From Pholiota molesta (Eukaryota; Basidiomycota; Agaricomycetes; Agaricales; Strophariaceae): a stretch of DNA of 51,322 nucleotides. The notes under the pieces were generated by a model. That model was not told the DNA's origin. It did not search any database and worked only from the letters and a program-made list of their open reading frames with translations. The position numbers were made by a program, and so were the translations under genes. Shown here piece by piece: positions 1-8,779 of the stretch (its first letter is position 1; every line of letters starts with the position of its first letter). The DNA lies in assembly GCA_014925825.1 (NCBI GenBank), contig JACGCK010000284.1, forward strand, positions 1 through 51,322. The letters run 5' to 3'.

Positions 1-427
1 TAACGACTATGAGTCCGAACATGCAAGGTGGCCCATGCGAATATTTCCTGGATGAGTTCTATAGGAAGTCGTCGTATGGACGAGATGATGCCCTCATGCT
101 GTTTTATAAAGCGCGTGGCCTGCCCAATTTTATGCCTTGTCACCGTTTCCCAGCCGCGATTCGTCTGGCCTGCCTCGATCCTGGTAGCCAGCTTCTGCTT
201 GAGATTGGACACCGTATCCCCGCATCCGCAATGGTTTTCTTGATGAGGTCGCGTTCGGAGTCAGAAGGTGGTAGATTCGAACGAGGAGATGGGGTACAGG
301 TGGCTGGGGAAGTTTCAGCTTCGACACGCCTGGTAGGGAAGGTATGATGATATCTTTGGCTATTCGAGCTGCTTTCCGCTTCGACATTCGGGCCTTGTCC
401 CTCGCTTTGGTGACCTTCTTCCGCCAT
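1..427 (-). CDS. F-box protein, N-terminal part (cut by window edge, one apparent frameshift)
   Basis: The product begins with a polar, Ser/Pro-rich leader, then a segment typical of mushroom F-box proteins: SDSERDLIKKTIADAG, a helical coiled stretch (NLKQKLATRIEAG), and then an F-box-like start, ISSIRRLPIELIQEIF, near residue 110, after which the window ends. Known role of the family: substrate adaptor of an SCF ubiquitin ligase, binding Skp1 through the F-box; here this is inferred only. The leader and the coiled part lie in different frames. One extra G in the run of four C on the plus strand at 218-221 would join them, so I read this as a one-base loss. The ATG at 427 is the first in frame with the leader. 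The 3' part lies to the left of the window. Confidence 0.6.
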
Positions 428-1275
428 CGTCCCTTCCCTACACCGACCACTTGTCTGAGGGTAAGTTTTACAGAGAAAATCCTGAGTCTCAGACTTAGCA
501 ACTTTAACTGTGCGACGTCGACATGAATTTCGCCTTCAATGAAGGTCAAAGAGAATAGCTCACCTCGAACCAAATATGCATATTATGGGTATCAATAGTT
601 GAGATGTGTTCTTCGTTGCTTCAGTATGACTGAGACCTTTAGAGAAGGCAGTGGCAAGCCGCCTTATGCCAACATGGTATACTGGTTTCGAAGCAATTGA
701 GAGCTTGGAGGATTGCAATTTAGCCGAACTTGGCGACGTTGCTTGGCGTGAGCCTGAGAAACGCTTGCCCCGAAATTATCATCAGATAAGACCAAGATAA
801 GATGCACTCTCACTGATTTCATGTATCTTTCGACGCAGAATTTAAGCTTAAACTCAGAGAGAGAGAGAAAATTTGACATGCCCGAGCTCAGAGTAAGCAC
901 TGAGTTGGCAGTACCGAGTCGGGCCCGCGCAAGGTGTTCCTTAGGTTTCCTCAATACTAAACAAATCAAAAAGTCAATAATACTTGATATCTATACCGGC
1001 TACATGCACACCGTGGCAGACGGAACCGCATAAATTTTATTAAATCGTCAATGAGAAACATCCTACTCTATGGGCCAATCATAGAGATACCATAAGTTCC
1101 CAGATATGAAGGCCACCGGGCATCATCAACGCCCATCCCATCTTTGAGCCCATAAATAATGTCCAATGCGTCGGAGGAAGTCCTGAGCGCTAAATTGACC
1201 CATTTAGTTACCCCTCATAGTACGCTAAAGAATCGGAAATAATACCGTCATTGTTAGGAATATAATTAACTGATC
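428..1275. other. Gene-free spacer
   Basis: Lies between the start of the first F-box gene and the stop of the second, both on the minus strand, so it should hold the promoter of the first. I see no RNA gene, repeat or convincing open frame in it; the short frames at 664-1033 have no recognisable content. Confidence 0.5.
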
Positions 1276-3290
1276 TCATCCCATCACAGGTCCAATGAAT
1301 GTCGCCGAGATGGGGAGGAGTAGCGAGTCCCATTTTGCCAGAAGGGCCTTTATACGTTCATTGAAGTCAGCACTGAAATTCGTGGCAATGTCGACGTCGC
1401 ACATGTGCTTGAGTCTGACATGAATACCAGAGATCTGGAAAAGAATCAAAATATCGTCAAATACATCAGAGCATACTTACATAGATATCTTGCGGACTGT
1501 CGATTTGTATATTATCAATGTTGTTGAAGTCATCCATCAATTTATTGAGCTTCCTTGTACTGTATGCGTGTCGGAATAGCTTGTCAATTGACTGACTAAA
1601 CCTGATCAACTGCATCGCGGTAGGGCGCTGCTTCCAATCCTCTAATTGAGATTGCTTGTATTGACTCCAGGGGACGTCGTGCACATTGGAGGACATAGAG
1701 TAAACAGTAAGCTTCATCGGAGAGTCCTCTTGAGTCTCACAACGAGACAGAGCGAGGCGATTCAAAGCAGCCCGGGTTCTTGGGTCCAAGAAAGAGTCGA
1801 CCACAGTTTCAAACATGAATTTACAGTTCTGCAGAAGAGGGACAATGGCCAGCCTTCCTGATGCGTTGTGGCCGCGAGGTTCTCGATATCGGTATGCGGT
1901 GGGCAAGTGGTGTCCAACATAATAAGCGCCGGGGTCAATTTGAGCAGCATCGTCAGTTGTCCAGGCCAAAGCGTGCCAGGGCAGATGCGCAGAGTTCGTA
2001 ATAGACTCGGAGAGGGGCCGGTATTCGAGACCATGCGAATAAGGCTGGGAACGATGCTCGGCGAGTAGAACGGAAATGCTACTGTGAGCTCCTCAAGCGC
2101 TGGGAGCTTGAGGGCATCGAAGCAACTCAATATGTCCACATCCCGCGCCGGCGTGTCCGTAACGAATTCCAGCTTCTTCAGATACTTCAGAGTAGCGGCA
2201 GGAAAGGATATAGGATACGACTTTTGGCTGATCATGAGAGATTCGAGGCAGAATAATTAACGACCTGATTGAGGTGTCCCTGGGTGATGCACAAGTGCTT
2301 GTAATGCATTAATTGAGAAATGGGCAATTTGAGACGAGGGGTACAGAGCCGCTGATATGGACACGGCGAAGCAGCGCGCCATTTCGAACATATCCAAGGC
2401 ATCGGTGTATATTCATATCCAAGTCGCAAGTGTAACGCCAACGTCTGCAGAAGCGGAAGACGACCCCGGATGCGGTGGAGGCTTTCCATGGCCACAGTCG
2501 GCACGGAGATGGACGCCGTCTGCCATCGATCGCTATGCCTCGCAGCAGACTCAACGCAGGGTAGAGCGTTTATTCCGGTTATGTTGGTAGAACGTTTTGT
2601 GCCGGGAAGCTTCTGAATCCTCGATGGTGACCACCAGAGGTCTGTTCCCGGAGCGCCGAAGGACTTCTGTAAGGTGCTCCACTTGCAGTCGCGGACGCTC
2701 AAAGCTGTTCTGCCCATCATGGTCAAGCGTTACAGTGGGCAGGTGCGCCCAGAGGACAGAGAGCGATAGGGTGGCGTTTCTCCATGCTTGGGAAACGTAG
2801 GAGAGCAGCCATCGCGACTTTTCGACCTCGCTGATAGGCTCGCCGAAGAGGCTCCAGAGAATGATTTCCTGCCATATTTCTGCGGGTATGCGGCGGATTA
2901 CGGAAAGGATGGCGCGGTGACGTCGGACAAATATAATGGCTTCCAAGTCTGCGTCTTCAAGGTGGGTGTGTCCTTTTTTGTTCTGCGGTATACTCGCTTC
3001 GATTTGAGCGATAGCACGATGAATCAAAGCCGTTTCTGCCTCTGAAGGGGGTGCATTCGAGGCTACAAGATGGAATACAGGAGACCATGGTAGATGTGTT
3101 GAGTGTTCCTTGAACACCTCGTCTTTCGGCCGTGCTATCAACTGGAACTTTCCAGTAGCAAGTTTCGTCCAAGCGGCTCTGAAAACAGCGTGGTCAGTCA
3201 ACCGACAGTCAACTAGTCACTGTCTGATCAACTTCGCCCGGACCCTGCAACAACTCTGCATGGAAGGACTCACTTCTTGAATACGTTCAT
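1276..3290 (-). CDS. F-box protein with leucine-rich C-terminal part; several frame breaks
   Basis: A first exon of 17 nt (3290-3274, MNVFKK) is joined across an intron at 3179-3273 to AAWTKLATGK; the F-box core is ILSVIRRIPAEIWQEIILWS followed by SYVSQAWRNATLSLSVLW, the usual mushroom F-box layout. LRR-like text follows (SDRWQTASISVP, APLLRRVHISGSVPL after repair, LKYLKKLEFVTD, FDALKLPALEELTVAFPF). A last intron (1435-1480) leads to a final exon ending at the TGA at 1276-1278. The middle of the gene changes frame about six times (near 2580, 2406, 2375, 2325, 2236 and 1866). Five of these can be undone by adding one base to a short run (for example AATTG to AATTTG). It is either a decaying member of a large family or a gene hit by consensus errors. 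Likely role: SCF ubiquitin-ligase adaptor, by family. Confidence 0.65.
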
Positions 3291-3660
3291 AGTACAGGCA
3301 AGAACTGCAGCCTTGATTGGGTAGGCTGGCTAACATGCACATGAGTAAGTATTGAGTGTGAATCAGGTAACACAGTTGTCAAATCAAGTTATTTCCAACG
3401 CGTTGTTCATCATGTGCATGAATCATAATCTTATCAGATAAGTCCCTAGCACCAACCAAAATTGATGTACATGTTCATTGCAATACAAGTCCAACATCAT
3501 CCAACTTTTAATTATTCGATACAGATAAGGCATGTACATAAGTAGCTGCAAAAAAAGAACGCATCATTTCACGATCTTTCACGATCTGGCCATATCAAAA
3601 ACTACACCCTAACAGGCTACGGCGACACGGACGCTTATTTAAGGGATGTTTCCTGGTGGC
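3291..3660. other. Gene-free spacer
   Basis: Promoter side of the F-box gene and 3' side of the MITE-interrupted gene. It holds a small direct repeat, TTTCACGATC twice in tandem, near 3567-3587; nothing else was seen. Confidence 0.4.
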
Positions 3661-4159
3661 TCAAGCGCCCATGCCGGATGGAGGGAAAAGAGTCTCCCAT
3701 GCCTCCACTTCCGATAGAGGGCGAAAGTATCCACATCTCACATTTTCCATCGCTTTCTGTAAGAGGTATTAACAAGGTATTCATTATACTAGAAAGATAA
3801 CCGAAGAGGGAAACATACGTACTTCCAATAAATTCACTGCTGAAGGCAAGGTTAAGACTTCACTTTCTTTTGCCAATTTGAGTGCTTCATGAATGCCTTC
3901 ATCCGTCGGTAATACATCGTCGTACCATTCCCTTAGTTTTTGTCCGATTGTCACAAGGTAAAAGCAGGCGATGACCAGGAGTACCTCTCTCATCACTGGA
4001 AAATGTAGCATCTTGGGTTCTTCAGGATTCTCCAGGCCTTGACTAACTGCAATCCAAACGTAGTCCGGATGTTCCTGTAGTCCAAGCTTTATCGTTGAAA
4101 TCGATAGGAATGTCGTGGTCAACCGGTAATTGGAAGGTGTCACCATGCGCGTGAGACTA

Positions 4160-4460
4160 CTGTTGCATTTCGATCAATTCGTCCGTCACGCGTCACAGGG
4201 GGGTGTGGTTTGGACGAAATTCGGTTGGGGTCACGCGTCACAGAGGGGCTGGACGGCTGGGACAAATGGTCCAAAATTCACATCCAGAAATCGGCGTTGT
4301 TTCCGACCAGGAAATCAAAAATTTTTGGCCATGTTGGACGAATTTTGGACGAATTTTTGTCCTGTCCGCGGTCGCATTGAACCTGGACGATGGACGAATT
4401 TCGTCCAGCGGGTCACGCGTCACACCCCTGGACGAATTGATCGAAACTTGAATGCGACAG
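4160..4460. mobile_element. MITE-like non-autonomous element, 301 bp, TA target duplication
   Basis: The ends are inverted repeats: left CTGTTGCATT then TTCGATCAATTCGTCC (4160-4184); right, read inward, CTGTCGCATT, a 4-6 base insertion, then the same TTCGATCAATTCGTCC (4460-4430). TA flanks both sides (4158-4159 and 4461-4462). Inside, GTCACGCGTCACA occurs three times and GGACGAAATTCG-type blocks occur in both orientations. There is no transposase frame. Short length, inverted ends and a TA duplication fit a MITE mobilised by a Tc1/mariner-type transposase; the family is inferred, as the terminal bases do not match one I know. Confidence 0.8.
4185..4424 (+). repeat. Three direct copies of GTCACGCGTCACA inside the MITE
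   Basis: Copies at 4185-4197, 4230-4242 and 4412-4424, all identical over 13 bases. Each has the palindromic core ACGCGT. They sit just inside the inverted ends, where transposase or host factors often bind; that role is inference. Confidence 0.75.
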
Positions 4461-5053
4461 TAATGGCTTCGTCCAAAATACCACATTTGAGAAATTCACC
4501 CAGCAAGTATCCCCATATCTCTTGAAGCGGCTTCGTCGTGGGGCCGCCGTCGAAGATCCAGGTCTGCGGCAGCGCGACGTGCAGCGTGTCGAAGTCGGGC
4601 ATGCCATTCCGCACCAAGGCGAGAGCGCGGGCGATCATCACCCCATCCTTTGGACGCTCTCGTACCCTGTTCACAGCGTAGGATATCAGGGCCTCGACGC
4701 AAACAAAGCTTGCGTATAGTCGAACCATTGCTATCGCCTTTGCAGCAATGAATTCTGGAGCGGCAATTATTGGGTCAGCATCTGTCGATGGTGGTGAAGG
4801 ATAGAAGATATTTGGGTATTGAATATATAGGTTGTGATGTTGGAACGAATCTTCGTCATCATCGGCTGGATTGAATCTGTGTCTTTGAATTGTAAAAGGT
4901 AGAGTCCGGGCTCCTTTGGGTGATCGGTGATGCGGGTGTGTGTGGTTGGCAATTCCGCGACAGAATGGTGTTGAAATATGCCGAAGAGTCTGTAACCAAC
5001 TCACTCACAGAAATATTTATATGTATACTGTACCAACAATACACGGGAATCTC

Positions 5054-5784
5054 CGCGAACTTTCCAGGTAGAATGATAGATGGCGGACGGAAAAAGCCAT
5101 GCCACATCCGCATCATCTCCTTGTTATTCTTTACACAAACGGAGCTTCATATCAAGATATTAAGGCTGAGCGCTGAGCGCCCGATGCATTGACGGTATTT
5201 CAGAAAGGTATCCGACTACCTGATAGTAGCGTTCAGTAAGGATCAATATTATATCGGCAATGCTTGGAAGTACTTACTACTTACTGGCGTCGTGCTACAA
5301 CCATTTTGGGGATCGATTCACCTCTCCAAAATCCCAGAATTAGACTCACGTTAATACCGCATGTAAAATAGGATCCAGCCAGATTCCGCGAGCTTTTCAG
5401 GTAGAATGATAGATGGCGGAAATGGGCTGATATTGATAGTGCCCACACCTTACAAGATAGGGCGGCCATCAAGCATCAAGGAGAGCATAACGGAAAAAGC
5501 CATGCCACATCTGTTTCTTCCGTCAATTGCATCATATCCTTGTTGTTCTTTATACAAATGGAGCTTCATATCAAGATATTAAGGCTGAGCGCTGAGCGCC
5601 CGATGCAATTGACGCGATTTCAGAAAGCTATCCGACTTCCCAACGACTTCCCGATACTTGTGTTTGTGTAAGCAAGGATCATTACTGGCGTGGTCAACCA
5701 TTTGATGGGATTGGCCTCTCCAGAGTCCCAGAAATTAGAATTAGACACATGTTGACAAAATCGGATCCAGCCAGATTGGCAGCG
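5054..5784. repeat. Diverged tandem duplication, two units of about 330-400 bp
   Basis: Unit 1 (about 5054-5385) and unit 2 (about 5386-5784) share, in the same order, CAGGTAGAATGATAGATGGC, GGAAAAAGCCATGCCACAT, GAGCTTCATATCAAGATATT, GGCTGAGCGCTGAGCGCC, TTTCAGAAAG.TATCCGACT and GGATCCAGCCAGATT, with indels and substitutions between them. Unit 1 overlaps the putative first exon of the MITE-interrupted gene, so the duplication spans its 5' region or promoter. Confidence 0.75.
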
Positions 5785-6179
5785 AATACGAGAACCAGAT
5801 AAACTACACAGATAAATCCAATTATTTTGAACAGAGGGAAACTTTCCGTAATGAGAATTCGAACAATAACACATGGCAAAGAACGAAATTCAAAGGAAAG
5901 ACAGGCGATGAAGTATAACGATAACACACCATATATCCTATGCAGTAGTAGCACCATTGAATCCATACCGACATTAAACCCAGGAGCGCCATGACCTTGT
6001 ACAACATCAAATCCACCCCACTCCACCAATCACCACCTCAAACAAACAATAAAACGAAAAGAGAAATATAATGCGCATTTACTTAGGAGTCGTATGTATG
6101 TAGTACCGAGAAACTAATGAGGAACTATGATCGAGGGTGGGGTGGGTGGGGTGGGGGGAGGGTATATCGAATATCGAAG

Positions 6180-6560
6180 GTGTCTGTCTGTCTGTGTCTG
6201 TCATTAAAGTACTTGGCGGAACGGGATGAGATGCGTGCAGGTGGCTGACGAGATGAGGTGTGTGATGATGAAGAGGAGAGGCGGGTGCGGGTGGTGGTGA
6301 GGATGGGAATGTCGATGCGGAAAGGAGGAGCAAAGGAGCAAAGGAAGGAAGGAAGTAAGGAAGGAAGGATGAATGAGATGAAGGAAAGAAGGAAAGGATG
6401 AGAATCGAATAGTGGCAGGCCAGAGAAAACGAGTTGACGCGATAAAGGAGAGAATAAGAGACAGCGAAGGTAAGTACCAAGGAACGCAGCCGCAAGATCA
6501 TCCAACACGAAGCGAAAGAGAACGCGAGAGAGAGGGACAAATTAAATAAGTGTCCAAGAA
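6180..6560. repeat. Low-complexity purine-rich tract with microsatellites
   Basis: Holds TGTCTGTCTGTC near 6181-6202 and a GGAA/GGAAGTAAGG run near 6340-6375. It lies just downstream of the glycosyltransferase stop codon. The open frames in it on the minus strand are Ser/Pro/Leu-rich by composition only and are not called as genes. Confidence 0.6.
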
Positions 6561-6731
6561 AATCCCCCAGCCCTCCCTATGGTCTCGCAGCGCACGGGTC
6601 AGCACACGGTCCTCATCTCCCTTCCCTCGTCCCCTACACACGCCAATCCCTGCCCAACCTACCCACATCGCCAACCGCCCAACCGCCCAAAACCCTTCCA
6701 AAAGCCTCCCAACCAACCTCAACCAAACCCC

Positions 6732-8779
6732 CTACCGCGCATACCCAACCTGCATCTCCACCTCATCCTCCCCCCTCCTCCTCGCCTGACTCACACTCGC
6801 CTTCCGCCCCGTACTCCTCGTCGCATACCCCTCCGGCCCCGGGCCAGGCGACGGGTAGTCCCTGTACGGCGACGGCGACGCCCCTCCATCATCATCCGTA
6901 AACGGCGACGGCTGTTGTTGTTGATGCTGTTGCTGCAGCTGATACGACGCAGGGGCGGAGTGGTTATGCGTGCGGTCGTACTGCGCCGTGTCCTTCTCGT
7001 CCTGCTGCTGCTTGTCCTGCGCCGCGAGCGCCGCGGTCGCCGCGGACGCATCGCCGATGCCCGCGCGCGTGCCCCATCCAGTCTGTACGAAACGAGGATC
7101 AGCATCAGAAAGGAAAGAGCCTGATGGACAGCGTTTAGAGAGGGCCGCAACACCGTCAGTAGCGGGCGGGGATTATCACCGGGGGTACACCACATGACAT
7201 GCCCGCACACGCCGATAACGGCACCCCGAATGCAAGAAACGCAAACAAGAAAAAGAAAAAAAAGACAGGGAACAAGGCACGGACCTCGTGAAGCGTGCAC
7301 AGCGCATAGATCTTCATGATCGCAAAGTAGTACCCAAACAGGATGAACGCCGGCACGTAGATGACATGCTCCGGCTGGTGCCACAGGTGCGGCATCAGCT
7401 TCAGCGTCCGCGTCGCGAACAGCCAGACGAAGTACGAGCAGAGGATGTTCCTAAACGGGGGAGGGAGGAAGTCAGCATCGTCACAGGGGCACAACTGATA
7501 CGCGGTATGTGCAACGTCGTCGTCGTCGTCGCAACTGCAACTGAAGGTCGAACAGAAGGGGGGACTTACCACCATGGCAAATGGTAACCGCCTTGTGCGA
7601 TGGGGATGGTGCTTTTGTACATGAGATACGAGACGAGACATGGGCCAACGAGGAGCGTGAGAGGATTGAAGAGTTTGTCCACCTAGACGCCGGAAACCCA
7701 GTCAGCGCACAATTCCAAGCCAGAGACGGACAGACGCCAAGGGCTTACCATAGTATACGCAACGTAAGGATGTGACGTCCAAATGTATCTTTCCATGAAC
7801 AGGCTGCGCAGATCCGAGCGCCACGTATTCCTCGTCCAGCGGAGCACCTGCTTGAGGAAGCGCCAGTTGGGCTTCATCGTCGAGAGCAGCTCCGCCTCCT
7901 TGCAGCACTGGACGTACGTGTTCCACCCGTGGCTCACCATCCAGCGCGTCAGGAACTTGTCGTCGCCCGAGTTGAGCTGGTACTTGCCCAGCCAGTAGTC
8001 GTGCGTGAAGCCGTGCAGGAACTCGGGGTCCTTGAGGATGACGGTGCGGTACGCGGCGGTGCGGCCGGAGAGGCACGGCAGGCCGCCGTCGATGTGCGTC
8101 GAGGAGGCGATCTCGATGTTGCGGATGGTGAGGCGGAAGGCGGCGAGGACCTCCCAGACGGTCATGCGGTTCCCGACCTGCTGCACGCGCTGGGAGGTGC
8201 CGACGCCGCCGACCTTCTGGTCCTCGAAGCACGCGAGCACGTAGGGCAGCAGCGTGGGCGGCCAGATGGCGTCGTCGTCGGCGAAGACGATGATGTCGGT
8301 GGTGGTGTTCTTGATGCCGTGGCTCATCTGGAGGCGCTTGTTGGCGAAGGGGACGGTGAGGACGCGGATGCGCTCCGGGTCGACCTGGTTGGCGAGGTCC
8401 TGGAGGGGGCCGAGCATTTTTTCCTCGGTGATGATGAGGATTTCCTTGGGCTTGCCAACGAGCCAGCTATTGGCGGCTTCCTTGAACTCCTCGCCGGCAT
8501 CGATGGTGGGCACGATAATGGTGACGTCCTCCGAGGCGATATAGGTGGGGTTTTCGGGCAGGGGGATGGGGCGGTACGTCGCGGCTGCCGCCAGACGAAT
8601 CATGTACCATAGGTAGCGGTAGAATCTGCAGAAAGTGGGCACGCCCGTCAGCACTCCCGCCTTTGCTCAATGGCGCGCTGGCGTGCTTACCCGATGACAC
8701 CAAACGGCACGACTGGGGGAGAGGGGTTAGCTCGCTGGCTGACGACAGGTGGAGGCAGACGTACATATTGGGAAATCAT
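6732..8779 (-). CDS. Family 2 glycosyltransferase, hyaluronan/polysaccharide synthase-like, membrane-bound
   Basis: Six exons (8779-8761, 8712-8691, 8625-7749, 7682-7570, 7450-7285, 7082-6732) sum to 1548 nt, a 515-residue protein. A short hydrophobic N-terminus (MISQYVLVPFGVIG) leads into the GT-A domain: EDVTIIVPTIDAGEEF near residue 45, the metal-binding FADDDAIW, the acceptor-side NSGDDKFLTRW, and the QVLRWTR motif (Q-x-x-R-W) that marks processive synthases. Two or three membrane helices follow (LLVGPCLVSYLMY, NILCSYFVWLF, VIYVPAFILFGYYFAIMKIY), then GWGTR and a disordered, Gln-rich tail ending MQVGYAR. By family it uses a UDP-sugar at the plasma membrane to build and export a polysaccharide; in filamentous fungi relatives affect hyphal growth on surfaces. 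The sugar cannot be told from sequence. The fifth intron is long (202 nt). No frame breaks despite high GC. Confidence 0.9.

Larger units (their letters stand above)
3661..5116 (-). pseudogene. Unknown protein gene interrupted by a MITE
   Basis: I do not recognise the product. The well-supported coding part runs from about 4900 down to 4463 (helical text such as EFIAAKAIAMVRLYASFVCV and PKDGVMIARALALVRNGMPD), is broken by the element at 4160-4460, and continues from 4158 (MVTPSNYRLTTTF, HPDYVWIAVSQGLENPEEPK, FPVMREVLLVIACFYLVTIG) to the donor GTACGT at 3822. An intron at 3757-3822 joins it to a last exon (KAMENVRCGYFRPLSEVEAW) with TGA at 3661-3663. The insertion plus its TA copy is 303 bp, so the frame phase is kept, but an in-frame TGA at 4420-4422 inside the element ends translation. 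The 5' end is unresolved: an ATG at 5116 opens an exon reaching a GTGAGT donor near 5004, and the junction to the later exon is unclear. Transcripts might still splice the element out, but I see no good splice sites at its ends. Confidence 0.55.

Noticed and set aside
4160..4460. Reading the inserted element as an intron (introner)
   Set aside because: The nearest GT and AG at its ends give a stop or a shifted frame when joined; the TA duplication explains it better.
6079..6540. Ser/Pro/Leu-rich minus-strand frame downstream of the glycosyltransferase
   Set aside because: Comes from a pyrimidine-rich tract; no start context, splice partners or domain.
7929..8612. Long plus-strand open frame antisense to the glycosyltransferase
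   Set aside because: It mirrors GC-rich codons of the real gene, is rich in Gly/Asp/Glu/Val/Ala by composition and has no domain.
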